From Nocardioides cavernae (lineage in GTDB: Bacteria > Actinomycetota > Actinomycetes > Propionibacteriales > Nocardioidaceae), in the NCBI RefSeq assembly GCF_013410035.1, contig NZ_JACCBW010000001.1:1488001-1552000 (forward strand): DNA of 64,000 nucleotides, given 5' to 3'. The position numbers and the translations under genes are program-made. The notes beneath the pieces were generated by a model that was not told the DNA's origin, ran no database searches, and saw nothing but the letters and a program-made list of their open reading frames with translations. Shown here piece after piece: positions 9,474 through 17,469 of this stretch (position 1 is its first letter; each line of letters starts with the position of its first letter).

Positions 9474-10448
9474 GTGCTCGACTTCTTCGGAACCATCGGT
9501 GGCGCGATCATGACGCCGCTCTACTACGCGGTGTCGTTCGTGCTGGTGGGCTGGCACAAGCTCTTCTCGACGGTCCTCGACCCGGCGAGCGGCGCGGTGT
9601 GGATCCTGTCGATCATCGGCCTGACGGTGACGATCCGCGCGGCGTTGATCCCGCTCTTCGTGAAGCAGATCAAGTCCAGCCGCAACATGCAGCTCATCCA
9701 GCCCAAGGTGCGTGAGCTGCAGAAGAAGTACGGCCACGACCGGGAGAAGCTCGCCCAGGAGACGATGAAGCTGTACAAGGACACGGGCACCAACCCGTTC
9801 GCCTCGTGCCTGCCGATCCTCCTCCAGATGCCGATCTTCCTGGCGCTGTTCCGGATGCTCGACCAGGCGTCGAAGAAGGACAAGCCGCACGGCTTCCTCA
9901 ACGAGACGCTCGCCAAGCAGTTCGGCGACTCCAAGCTGTTCGACACCATCCCGGTGTCGGGCACCTTCCTGCAGTCCGACGGCGTGGCGGGCGTGATGGT
10001 CCTCGCCGCCGTCCTCGTCGTGGCGATGACCGCGACCACGTTCCTGACGCAACGCCAGCTGATGAGCAAGAACATGCCGGCCGACGCCCTGTCCGGCCCG
10101 TACGCCCAGCAGCAGAAGATGCTGCTCTACGTCCTCCCCGTCGTGTTCGCCGTCGGTGGCATCGCCTTCCCGATCGGTGTGCTCGTCTACTGGACCGTGT
10201 CGAACGTGTGGACCATGGGCCAGCAGTTCTACGTCATCCGCAACAACCCGGCGCCCGGCACGCCTGCCGCGGCCGCCAAGGAGGAGCGCGACCGCGCGAA
10301 GGCCGAGCGCAAGGGCCTGAAGACGCCGGCGCAGCTCGAGGAGGAGCGGCTCGCCGCCGAGGCCGAGGCGAAGCGCGAGGAGCGTTCCCAGACCCGGCAG
10401 CAGCCGCAGCGACAGACCAAGGCCCAGCGCAACAAGAAGAAGCGCTGA
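9474..10448 (+). CDS. yidC: Membrane protein insertase YidC (Oxa1 family)
   Basis: 324-residue insertase, the short Gram-positive form without a periplasmic domain. Hydrophobic segments include about residues 13–35, 42–62, 115–130, 172–190 and 217–240. The conserved Arg of the hydrophilic groove is R55 (TIRAALIPL), followed by the cytoplasmic hairpin SRNMQLIQPKVRELQKKYG. The C terminus is a long charged tail rich in Lys, Arg, Glu and Gln (from about 260), which may contact ribosomes. The GTG start immediately follows the yidD stop. Confidence 0.96.
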   Translation: MLDFFGTIGGAIMTPLYYAVSFVLVGWHKLFSTVLDPASGAVWILSIIGLTVTIRAALIPLFVKQIKSSRNMQLIQPKVRELQKKYGHDREKLAQETMKLYKDTGTNPFASCLPILLQMPIFLALFRMLDQASKKDKPHGFLNETLAKQFGDSKLFDTIPVSGTFLQSDGVAGVMVLAAVLVVAMTATTFLTQRQLMSKNMPADALSGPYAQQQKMLLYVLPVVFAVGGIAFPIGVLVYWTVSNVWTMGQQFYVIRNNPAPGTPAAAAKEERDRAKAERKGLKTPAQLEEERLAAEAEAKREERSQTRQQPQRQTKAQRNKKKR

Positions 10449-10510
10449 CCCAGACATCCCGTGACGGCGCCCCGCCGCCGTCGCACCTGATCGAGAAGCA
10501 GGAGACACAC

Positions 10511-11059
10511 GTGAGTGAGCAGCTGACCGACGGCGAGGCCGTCGAGAGCACCGATGCCGCCGATGCCGGCGAGGCCGCAGATGGAACGTCGCGTCCTTCG
10601 AAGGTGCAGCGTCTCGAGAACGAGGGCGACATCGCCGCCGACTACCTCGAGGAGCTCCTCGACATCGCGGACCTCGACGGTGACCTGGACATGGACGTCG
10701 AGGGAGACCGCGCGAGCGTCCAGATCGGCGGCGCCGATCTGAGCCAGCTCGTCGGGCGCAACGGCGAGGTGCTGGAGGCGCTGCAGGAGCTCACCCGGCT
10801 CGCGGTCTACCGAGAGACCGGCGAGCGGTCACGGCTGATGCTGGACGTCGGTGGACACCGTGCCGAGCAGCGCACGCGCCTGGTCGCCCTCGCCGAGAAG
10901 TCCATCGCCGAGGTGAAGGAGTCGGGTGAGTCGGTCTCGCTCGAGCCGATGAGCGCGTTCGAGCGCAAGGTCGTCCACGACGCTGTCGCGGCTGCCGGCC
11001 TCACGTCCGAGTCCGAAGGTGCCGAGCCCAAGCGCCACGTGGTGATCCTGCCCGCGTGA
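10511..11059 (+). CDS. jag: RNA-binding protein Jag/KhpB (KH and R3H domains)
   Basis: 182-residue cytoplasmic RNA-binding protein usually encoded next to yidC. An acidic N-terminal stretch of about 40 residues is followed by a KH domain (VQIGGADLSQLVGRNGEVL, about 75–93) and an R3H domain (AEQRTRLVALAEKS and FERKVVHDAV, with the R-x3-H signature). The Jag-N domain of firmicute homologues is absent, as is common in actinobacteria. The GTG at 10511 is chosen after GGAG. Its stop overlaps the rsmG GTG as GTGA. Confidence 0.93.
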   Translation: MSEQLTDGEAVESTDAADAGEAADGTSRPSKVQRLENEGDIAADYLEELLDIADLDGDLDMDVEGDRASVQIGGADLSQLVGRNGEVLEALQELTRLAVYRETGERSRLMLDVGGHRAEQRTRLVALAEKSIAEVKESGESVSLEPMSAFERKVVHDAVAAAGLTSESEGAEPKRHVVILPA

Positions 11060-11811
11060 GCGACGATGTTTCACGTGAGACACCCTCCGCGCCTCCCGAG
11101 GCACGGAGGGTGTTCGCGTCCGACCGGGTGGCCCTCGCAGAGCGCTACACGGAGCTGCTCGCGACCGAAGGGGTGCTGCGCGGCCTCATCGGTCCGCGGG
11201 AGGCACCGCGCCTGTGGGAGCGTCACGTCCTGAACTCGGCCGTGATCGAGGAGGCGATCCCGCACGGGTCGACCGTGTGCGACATCGGCACGGGAGCCGG
11301 GCTGCCGGGCATCGTGCTGGCGATCGCACGACAAGATCTGGCGGTCACGCTGGTCGAGCCGCTGCTGCGGCGTACGACCTTCCTCGCCGAGGTGGTCGAG
11401 GAGCTCGAGCTGGACCAGGTCACCGTCGTGCGCGGTCGGGCCGAGGACCTGCACGGTGACGCGACGTTCGACGTCGTAACGTCACGTGCCGTGGCGCCGC
11501 TCGGGCGGCTGCTCGGGTGGTCGATGCCGCTGGTGGCACCATCGGGGGCGCTCCTCGCGATGAAGGGTCAGTCGATCCACGAGGAGATCGCGGCCGCACG
11601 TGACGTCCTGGCGACCTGGCGTTGCGGGGAGCCCCAGGTGCTCGAGGTGGGTGCAGCGAAGATCGAACCGACGACGACGTTGGTGCGGGTCCCTTGGTCT
11701 GATCCGTCCCGGATAGGTTGGCCCCTTGTGCAGAGCGCCGGCAGGCGTGACGGGAAGAAGCGGCGCAGCGCGCGTCGAGATCGACGTGCGAGCACGCGAG
11801 AGGTGAGCTGA
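11056..11811 (+). CDS. rsmG: 16S rRNA (guanine527-N7)-methyltransferase
   Basis: 251-residue SAM-dependent enzyme that methylates G527 of 16S rRNA; its loss gives low-level streptomycin resistance in known species. SAM motif I is CDIGTGAGLPGIVLA (about residues 75–89), motif II VTLVEPLLRRTTFL, and DVVTSRAVAPLGRLL follows. The GTG start overlaps the jag stop. The fifth codon onward (VSRET) is written by a one-mismatch parS site. The C-terminal 30 residues are basic. It ends one base before the parA start, so the two are probably co-transcribed. Confidence 0.95.
   Translation: MSDDVSRETPSAPPEARRVFASDRVALAERYTELLATEGVLRGLIGPREAPRLWERHVLNSAVIEEAIPHGSTVCDIGTGAGLPGIVLAIARQDLAVTLVEPLLRRTTFLAEVVEELELDQVTVVRGRAEDLHGDATFDVVTSRAVAPLGRLLGWSMPLVAPSGALLAMKGQSIHEEIAAARDVLATWRCGEPQVLEVGAAKIEPTTTLVRVPWSDPSRIGWPLVQSAGRRDGKKRRSARRDRRASTREVS
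11068..11081. promoter_or_regulatory. parS-like site in rsmG
   Basis: GTTTCACGTGAGAC, one mismatch from the parS consensus GTTTCACGTGAAAC. It is embedded in the fifth to ninth codons of rsmG, about 0.9 kb upstream of the two exact sites. Confidence 0.75.
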
Positions 11812-11812
11812 C

Positions 11813-12955
11813 TTGACCGAACGTCCGCCCGCGAGAGAGGGATGGCGCGCCATGCCCGACACGCCGAACCCGTTTTCCACCGCTGCTGAGGGTGGGGCTG
11901 AGCGCAGTTCTCCACAGATCGATGGCATTCATCCACAGGTGGGTGATCGCGCGTCGGTTTCACGTGAAACGGAGACGACGGACGTTTCACGTGAAACACG
12001 GCCCGCATGGCAGCCCCGCACCGCAGGAGACATCGCGGCGCAGGACGCCGAGTTCGCGGACCACGCAACACCCCTCGCCCAGGCCGCCCAGCACTCCGTG
12101 CTCGCGCGAACGGGGGGGCTGCGGCGCCAGGGCGTCCCACGACCGGACGCCACCCGCGTCCTTGTCGTCGCCAACCAGAAGGGCGGGGTCGGCAAGACGA
12201 CGTCGACGGTGAACGTCGCTGCCGGGTTGGCCCAGCTGGGCCAGAAGGTGCTCGTCATCGATCTCGATCCCCAGGGCAACGCCTCGACCGCCCTGGGCGC
12301 CGAGCACCACCGCGGCGTGCCCTCGACCTACGACATGGTCGTCGACGGTCGGCCTCTCGCGGAGGTGATGACCGAGTCCACCGACCTGCCGGGGTTGTGG
12401 GTGGTGCCGGCCACCATCGACCTGGCCGGCGCCGAGATCGAGCTCGTCAGCGTGGTCGCGCGCGAGCAGCGGCTGTCCCGTGCCATCGAGGCCCACCCGC
12501 TGGTCGGCGCGGCGGCCGACATCGGCGAGGACCGCTTCGACTACGTCTTCATCGACTGCCCACCGTCCCTCGGCCTCCTCACGCTCAACGCCCTGGTGGC
12601 GGGCCAGGAGATGTTCATCCCGATCCAGGCGGAGTACTACGCGCTCGAAGGTCTCGGCATGCTGCTCGATACGGTCGACATGGTGAAGCAGCACCTCAAC
12701 CCGCAGCTCACCATCTCGACGATCCTGCTGACGATGTACGACGCGCGGACGCGGCTCGCGGCCGGTGTCGCGGACGAGGTGCGCGGCCACTTCGGCGACC
12801 AGGTGCTCAAGACCGCCGTCCCGCGCTCCGTCCGCGTCTCCGAGGCGCCGTCCTACGGCCAGACCGTGATGACCTACGATCCCGCATCGGCGGGAGCGCT
12901 GTCCTACCTCGAGGCAGCACGCGAGATCGCCAGCAAGGGAGCACCGTCCGCATGA
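11813..12955 (+). CDS. parA: Chromosome partitioning ATPase ParA
   Basis: 380-residue deviant-Walker ATPase that moves ParB–parS complexes during chromosome segregation. The Walker A box KGGVGKTT starts at K123, Walker A' is [10 protein letters not shown], and Walker B lies in [17 protein letters not shown]. The first ~115 residues are a poorly ordered extension that includes two VSRET peptides written by the parS sites. The TTG at 11813 lies one base after rsmG; an ATG at 11852 and other internal starts would shorten the extension, so the true start is not certain. It overlaps parB by four bases. Confidence 0.95.
   Translation: MTERPPAREGWRAMPDTPNPFSTAAEGGAERSSPQIDGIHPQVGDRASVSRETETTDVSRETRPAWQPRTAGDIAAQDAEFADHATPLAQAAQHSVLARTGGLRRQGVPRPDATRVLVVANQKGGVGKTTSTVNVAAGLAQLGQKVLVIDLDPQGNASTALGAEHHRGVPSTYDMVVDGRPLAEVMTESTDLPGLWVVPATIDLAGAEIELVSVVAREQRLSRAIEAHPLVGAAADIGEDRFDYVFIDCPPSLGLLTLNALVAGQEMFIPIQAEYYALEGLGMLLDTVDMVKQHLNPQLTISTILLTMYDARTRLAAGVADEVRGHFGDQVLKTAVPRSVRVSEAPSYGQTVMTYDPASAGALSYLEAAREIASKGAPSA
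11957..11970. promoter_or_regulatory. parS site 1 (exact)
   Basis: GTTTCACGTGAAAC, an exact match to the bacterial parS consensus, inside the 5' coding part of parA. ParB dimers nucleate here. Confidence 0.95.
11984..11997. promoter_or_regulatory. parS site 2 (exact)
   Basis: Second exact GTTTCACGTGAAAC, 13 bases after site 1 and also within parA coding sequence. The centre-to-centre distance is 27 bases, which keeps the reading frame, so both sites encode VSRET. Confidence 0.95.
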
Positions 12956-13956
12956 ATGCCGCCAACCCGCCCCGACGCGGCTTGGGCCGTGGCCTGGGAT
13001 CCCTGATCCCCACTGCACCCAGCCAGGCGGCGCCGGCGCCGACCGACCAGCCGTCGTCCAGCGCTGGCGGGCCCGTCGTGTCCGCCGCGACGGTCGACCC
13101 GCCTGCACCGGCCACAGGCAGCGGGGTCGCCGGTGGATCGGTCGCCGGTGCGTACTTCGCCGAGCTCCCGATCCGCCAGGTCCGCCCGAACGCCCGGCAG
13201 CCGCGTCAGGTGTTCGAGGAGGAGGCCCTCGCAGAGCTGGTCCACTCGATCCGCGAGGTCGGTCTCCTCCAGCCGGTCGTCGTGCGCAGGACCGGCGAGG
13301 ACGACTACGAGCTGATCATGGGCGAGCGCCGGTGGCGCGCGTCCCAGGTGGCCGGACGCGACACCATCCCCGCGATCGTGCGCGAGACCGACGACGACGA
13401 CATGCTGCGCGACGCGCTCCTGGAGAACCTGCATCGCTCGCAGCTCAACCCGCTCGAGGAGGCAGCCGCGTACGGCCAGCTCCTCGAGGACTTCGGCTGC
13501 ACGCACGAGGAGCTTGCACAACGCATCGGGCGCTCCCGGCCGCAGATCTCCAACACGCTGCGCCTGCTCAAGCTGTCGCCGGCGGTCCAGCGCAGGGTCG
13601 CTGCGGGCGTCCTGTCCGCGGGGCACGCTCGTGCACTGCTGTCCGTCGACGACGCCGGCCTGCAGGACCGGCTTGCTGCACGCGTCACGGCGGAGGGCAT
13701 CTCGGTCCGCGGTCTCGAGGAGATCGTCTCGATGGGTGTCGAGGAGCCGGACGCCCCGCGCGTGCTGCGCAAGAAGCCGGTGGCGCCCGGGCTGACCGAC
13801 CTGGCGGACCGGCTCTCCGACCGCCTGGAGACACGGGTCAAGGTCGACCTCGGCAAGGCCAAGGGCAAGATCACCGTCGAGTTCGCCAGCCTCGACGACC
13901 TGCGTCGCATCGTCGACATCATGGATCCCCGCAACCGGGACGACCGACCCATCTGA
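12952..13956 (+). CDS. parB: Chromosome partitioning protein ParB
   Basis: 334-residue CTP-dependent DNA clamp that binds parS and spreads. The N-terminal [12 protein letters not shown] motif (ParA-stimulating region) begins at residue 8, followed by a Pro/Ala-rich linker to about 65. The CTPase domain has [12 protein letters not shown], the GERRxR box. A helix-turn-helix lies at [20 protein letters not shown], and the C-terminal dimerisation region ends at residue 334. The ATG at 12952 overlaps the parA TGA. Downstream lie strong hairpins shared with the convergent plsC. Confidence 0.96.
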   Translation: MNAANPPRRGLGRGLGSLIPTAPSQAAPAPTDQPSSSAGGPVVSAATVDPPAPATGSGVAGGSVAGAYFAELPIRQVRPNARQPRQVFEEEALAELVHSIREVGLLQPVVVRRTGEDDYELIMGERRWRASQVAGRDTIPAIVRETDDDDMLRDALLENLHRSQLNPLEEAAAYGQLLEDFGCTHEELAQRIGRSRPQISNTLRLLKLSPAVQRRVAAGVLSAGHARALLSVDDAGLQDRLAARVTAEGISVRGLEEIVSMGVEEPDAPRVLRKKPVAPGLTDLADRLSDRLETRVKVDLGKAKGKITVEFASLDDLRRIVDIMDPRNRDDRPI

Positions 13957-14006
13957 GGCGGCCGGACCGCCCGAGACCTCGGGGCGCCGGGGTTGTCAGG
14001 CTCTCG

Positions 14007-14070
14007 CTGACGTTGTCAGGCGTTGCAAAGGCCGACAACGTCAGTGATCCCCGGCCGACCGGGGATCACT
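14007..14070. terminator. Two nested hairpins downstream of parB
   Basis: First, CTGACGTTGTC (14007–14017) pairs perfectly with GACAACGTCAG (14034–14044). Second, AGTGATCCCCGG (14043–14054) pairs perfectly with CCGGGGATCACT (14059–14070) across a 4-base loop. They share two bases, so they are mutually competitive at the junction. There is no U-tract, as usual in high-GC actinobacteria. They may terminate parAB and, from the other side, plsC. Confidence 0.65.
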
Positions 14071-14081
14071 CCGCAGCTAGA

Positions 14082-14134
14082 TGTCGACAAAGCGACAGAT
14101 AGACCTGTCGACAGGTCTACCTGTTGCTTTGTCG
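14082..14134. repeat. 50-bp near-perfect palindrome overlapping the plsC 3' end
   Basis: 14085–14109 and 14110–14134 are reverse complements at 23 of 25 positions with no loop; the two exceptions are a G·T and an A·C pair. The plsC stop (14117–14119) and last five codons lie inside it. Positions 14082–14111 match the 30-bp motif found in dnaA at 7892–7921 with identical spacing. Confidence 0.8.
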
Positions 14135-14896
14135 CTTGGCGCGCTTGGCAGCCCGCCGCTGGGCGCGCTCCCGCTTCTCCGCGGCGTCGAGCCGCTCCGC
14201 CTCCTCGAGCGTGGGCGCAGAGCCGCCCATCGAGGCCGGCACCCACCACGAGCCGGGAGGCTGCTCGGCGGCGGGGTAGTCGGCCACGACCTCCGCGAGC
14301 ATGTCCGACATGCGGGCGTGGAGTCGTGCGGTGTCCCCGACCGGGTCGTCGCCCGACGGGTGGATCGGCTCGCCGACCTTGATCGAGATGGTCGTGCCCC
14401 GGGAGAAGTCGCGCGGGTGGTCCTTGGTCATCATCCGCTGCGTGCCCCACATGATGACGGGCACGACCGGCACGCCGGCGGCGGCAGCGATGCGTACGGC
14501 GCCGGTCTTGAACTCCTTGAGCTCCATGGCGCGGGAGATCGTGGCCTCGGGGAAGATGCCGACCGCCTCGCCCTGCCGGAGGTAGTCGACGGCGGTGTGG
14601 AAGCTGGCGACGCCCTCGCCGCGGTCGACCTCGATGTGATGCAGCGAGCGCATGAGCGGTCCGACGTAGCGGTGGTCGAAGAGCTCGCGCTTGGCCATGA
14701 ACCGCACGAGACGGCCCGAGGGGTTCGCAGCGAGGCCGCCGTAGATGAAGTCGACGTAGCCGACGTGGTTGTAGGCCAGGAGCACACCGCCCTCGCGGGG
14801 CACGTGCTCCGTGCCGGACAGTCGGATGCGTTGGCCCAGGACCCGGAACGCCGCCTTGGCGGCCACGATGATCGGCGGGTAGGTCACATCACGCAT
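14117..14896 (-). CDS. 1-acyl-sn-glycerol-3-phosphate acyltransferase family protein
   Basis: 259-residue PlsC-family acyltransferase, likely acylating lysophosphatidic acid or a related lipid at the membrane. The catalytic box is NHVGYVDFI (the H-x4-D motif, about residues 43–48). The substrate motif is GIFPEATIS (FPEGT-like, with A replacing G), and VPVVPVIMWGTQRMM follows. The C terminus is a basic Ala/Arg/Lys tail, the end of which is written by the 50-bp palindrome. TAGGCT lies 7 bases before the ATG and no ribosome site is seen, suggesting a leaderless mRNA. The exact acyl acceptor cannot be told from sequence. Confidence 0.88.
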   Translation of the reverse strand: MRDVTYPPIIVAAKAAFRVLGQRIRLSGTEHVPREGGVLLAYNHVGYVDFIYGGLAANPSGRLVRFMAKRELFDHRYVGPLMRSLHHIEVDRGEGVASFHTAVDYLRQGEAVGIFPEATISRAMELKEFKTGAVRIAAAAGVPVVPVIMWGTQRMMTKDHPRDFSRGTTISIKVGEPIHPSGDDPVGDTARLHARMSDMLAEVVADYPAAEQPPGSWWVPASMGGSAPTLEEAERLDAAEKRERAQRRAAKRAKRQSNR

Positions 14897-14903
14897 GCCG
14901 AGG

Positions 14904-14909
14904 AGCCTA
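14904..14909 (-). promoter_or_regulatory. Candidate -10 element for leaderless plsC-family gene
   Basis: TAGGCT on the minus strand, 7 bases before the ATG at 14896. Confidence 0.55.
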
Positions 14910-14943
14910 GGGTCCGGCGTCGGGGCGCCGCGACCCTTCGTGA

Positions 14944-16158
14944 TCAGCGTCGCGTGGCGAGGAAGTCGGCGATCCGGCCGATGGCCTCCTCGAGCACGCT
15001 CGCCTCGGGCAGCGTGACGAGGCGGAAGTGGTCGGGCTCGGGCCAGTTGAAGCCCGTGCCGTGCGTGACGAGGATCTTCTTGGCGCGCAGCAGGTCCAGG
15101 ACGAGCTCCTGGTCGTCCTCGATCGCGTAGACGTCGGGGTCCAGCCGAGGGAAGCAGTAGAGCGCACCGCGCGGCCTGACGTTCGAGACGCCCGGGATCT
15201 CGTTGAGCAGCCGGTGGGCGAGCATCGACTGCTCGTAGAAGCGGCCGCCGGGTCCGATGAGCTCCTCGATCGACTGGTAGCCGCCGAGGGCCGTCTGGAT
15301 GGCGTGCTGCGCCGGGACGTTGGCGCACATGCGCATGTTGGCGATCAGGGTGAGGCCCTCGAGGAAGTCGGTGGCGATCTCCTTGGGCCCCGAGATCATC
15401 ACCCAGCCCGCGCGGTAGCCACAGACCCGGTAGGCCTTGGAGAGGCCGGAGAACGTCAGGCACAGCACGTCGTTGCCGCCGTAGGTCGCCGCGTGGTGGT
15501 GCTCGGCGTCCTCGAACAGGATCTTCTCGTAGATCTCGTCGGCCATCACGACGAGCTCGTGGCGCCGCGCGATGTCGACCAGCGCCCTGACCGTCTCCTC
15601 GCTGTAGACCGCACCGGTCGGGTTGTTGGGGTTGATGAGGACGATCGCGTGCGTGTTCTCGGTGATCTTCGACTCGATGTCGGCGAGGTCGGGGTTCCAG
15701 TCGTCCGCCTCGTCGCAGCGGTAGTGCACGGGGATCCCGCCGGCCAGCGTCACGGCACCCGTCCACAGCGGGTAGTCCGGGGCCGGCACCAGGATCTCGT
15801 TGCCGTCGTCGACGAAGGCCTGGAGCACCATCGAGATCAGCTCGGAGACGCCGTTGCCGATGAAGATGTCCTCGACGCCGACCTCGCGCAGGCCACGCGA
15901 CTGGTAGTAGTGCATGACCGCGGTCCGCGCCGACCAGATGCCCTGGCTGTCGGCGTACCCCTGCGACTGCGGCAGGTGGTGCATCATGTCGGCGAGGATC
16001 TGCTCGGGGGCCTCGAACCCGAACGGCGCGGTGTTGCCGATGTTGAGCTTCAGCACGCGGTGGCCCTCTGCCTCGAGCCGCTGCGCCTCGACCAGGATGG
16101 GCCCGCGCACGTCGTAGCGGACACCTTGCAGCTTCTTGCTCTGTCGGATCGGGCGCAC
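14944..16158 (-). CDS. PLP-dependent aminotransferase (AlaA-like)
   Basis: 404-residue class I/II aminotransferase resembling AlaA, the glutamate–pyruvate transaminase; alanine formation is the best guess. Motifs: LNIGNTAPFGFEAPEQI at the N terminus, NPNNPTGAVYSEETV for the PLP site, ADEIYEKILFE, and the Schiff-base lysine in FSGLSKAYRVCGYRAGW. The GTG at 16158 is chosen because GAGGA lies 7 bases upstream and the family starts with the same QSKKL region. It is divergent from the GNAT gene across 43 bases. Confidence 0.93.
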   Translation of the reverse strand: MRPIRQSKKLQGVRYDVRGPILVEAQRLEAEGHRVLKLNIGNTAPFGFEAPEQILADMMHHLPQSQGYADSQGIWSARTAVMHYYQSRGLREVGVEDIFIGNGVSELISMVLQAFVDDGNEILVPAPDYPLWTGAVTLAGGIPVHYRCDEADDWNPDLADIESKITENTHAIVLINPNNPTGAVYSEETVRALVDIARRHELVVMADEIYEKILFEDAEHHHAATYGGNDVLCLTFSGLSKAYRVCGYRAGWVMISGPKEIATDFLEGLTLIANMRMCANVPAQHAIQTALGGYQSIEELIGPGGRFYEQSMLAHRLLNEIPGVSNVRPRGALYCFPRLDPDVYAIEDDQELVLDLLRAKKILVTHGTGFNWPEPDHFRLVTLPEASVLEEAIGRIADFLATRR

Positions 16159-16188
16159 GGGCTCATCCTCGCAGGCGGCCGAGCGGAC

Positions 16189-16194
16189 TAGCAT
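16189..16194 (+). promoter_or_regulatory. Candidate -10 element for leaderless GNAT mRNA
   Basis: TAGCAT, 7 bases before the GTG at 16202, in the 43-base gap shared with the divergent aminotransferase gene. Confidence 0.5.
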
Positions 16195-16201
16195 CGGACA
16201 C

Positions 16202-16882
16202 GTGCCGCGCAAGACCACCCGCCTGACGGTCGACCACCTCGCAGAGCTGGCCGAGCCGGTGCGCGCGTGCCTGTTCTGGGAGCTTTCGCCGGTCGACCGG
16301 GCGCGCCTCGACGAGCAGGAGCGCATCGCCGAGAAGGAGCGGTGGGTCTCCACCGTGCTCCGCGACTGGGGCTCGTGCGGGCGCGTGGTGCGCGTCGACG
16401 GGCGTACGGTCGGGCACATCCTGTACGCCCCCGCGGCCCGGCTGCCGGGTGCGGCGGCGCTGCCGACGGCCCCCGGGTCCCCGGACGCGGTCATCGCGGC
16501 GACGGCGTGGATCGACCCGGCGCACCGGCGCGGCGGGCTCGGCCGCATCCTCGTCCAGGCGATGGCCGCCGACCTCGTCGAGCGCGGGCACACCGCCGTC
16601 GAGGCGTACGGCGACACCCGCGGTCGCGCGGACGGGTGCGTGCTGCCGGCGGAGTTCCTCGGCAGCGTGGGCTTCAAGACCCAGCGGGCGCACCCGACGA
16701 CGCCGCGGATGCGGATGGAGCTGCGCACCGCGCTGAGCTGGAAGGACGAGGTCGAGCTCGCCCTGGAGCGGGTGTGGGGCGCCGTGCGCCCCACGCAGAA
16801 GGCGACCCGCCCGATCGGATCGGTGCGGGTCGCCTCTCACGACCAGCTGTGCGCGGTCTCGACCGCGCGTCGCATCAGATGA
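16202..16882 (+). CDS. GNAT-family N-acetyltransferase
   Basis: 226-residue acetyltransferase of unknown substrate. The acetyl-CoA motif is IDPAHRRGGLGRILVQAMAA (the R/Q-x-x-G-x-G/A pattern, about residues 101–120), preceded by GRVVRVDGRTVGHILYAP. The region after about residue 185 is unlike the family: the frame reads through a strong hairpin (16801–16834) and overlaps the 3' end of the convergent trxA by 8 bases. Loss of an earlier stop codon would explain this, but I see no proof. Confidence 0.82.
   Translation: MPRKTTRLTVDHLAELAEPVRACLFWELSPVDRARLDEQERIAEKERWVSTVLRDWGSCGRVVRVDGRTVGHILYAPAARLPGAAALPTAPGSPDAVIAATAWIDPAHRRGGLGRILVQAMAADLVERGHTAVEAYGDTRGRADGCVLPAEFLGSVGFKTQRAHPTTPRMRMELRTALSWKDEVELALERVWGAVRPTQKATRPIGSVRVASHDQLCAVSTARRIR
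16801..16834. terminator. Hairpin at the GNAT/trxA convergent end
   Basis: GGCGACCCGC (16801–16810) pairs perfectly with GCGGGTCGCC (16825–16834) across a 14-base loop. It lies just downstream of trxA on the minus strand and, oddly, inside the annotated GNAT reading frame. Confidence 0.65.
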
Positions 16883-17198
16883 TGCCGTCGAGCTCCTTGA
16901 GCAGCGCGGCCTTGGGCTTGGCGCCGACGATGGACTTCACGACCTCGCCGCCCTGGTAGACGTTGATGGTCGGGATGCCGGTCACGCGGTAGGACGAAGG
17001 GGTCACCGGGTTCTCGTCGACGTTCATCTTGAGGAACGTCAGCTTCTCGCCGTGCTCGGCGTTGAGCTCGTCGAGGATCGGGGCGACCTGGCGGCACGGG
17101 CCGCACCACTCGGCCCAGAAGTCCACGAGGACGGGCTTGTCGGACTTGAGGACCTGCGCCTCGAACTCGGCGTCGGTCACAGCGGCGATGTTGGCCAC
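16875..17198 (-). CDS. trxA: Thioredoxin
   Basis: 107-residue thioredoxin, a cytoplasmic disulfide reductase recycled by TrxB. The active site is FWAEWCGPCRQVAP (WCGPC, about residues 29–33), and the cis-Pro region is VTGIPTINVYQGGEVV. The GTG at 17198 follows GAAAGGGG; upstream in-frame codons would add non-conserved residues. In mycobacteria trxA follows trxB directly; here the two-component pair 17470–20443, on the opposite strand, lies between them. Confidence 0.96.
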   Translation of the reverse strand: MANIAAVTDAEFEAQVLKSDKPVLVDFWAEWCGPCRQVAPILDELNAEHGEKLTFLKMNVDENPVTPSSYRVTGIPTINVYQGGEVVKSIVGAKPKAALLKELDGII

Positions 17199-17469
17199 GG
17201 CACGTGCCCCTTTCGGTGGGATCAGTGGTCTCGGGCCGCCGGAGTCCGGTCTCCAGCGGGTGTGCCAAGTCAACACCACGCCCCCGACAGATGTTCCCGG
17301 CGCACAGCGCCGACATCACGGCCGGACGCGACGGGACCGCGAACCCCCGTACCGCGGTCCCGTGCGTCGGGCCCTGACAACCTATGACGGCCCGGCAGCC
17401 GCTGTCGGTCCCCGGAAAGGGGGAGCAACTAGGCTCGGTGCCACCGGACAGCTGAACAGGGGGGTCCTC

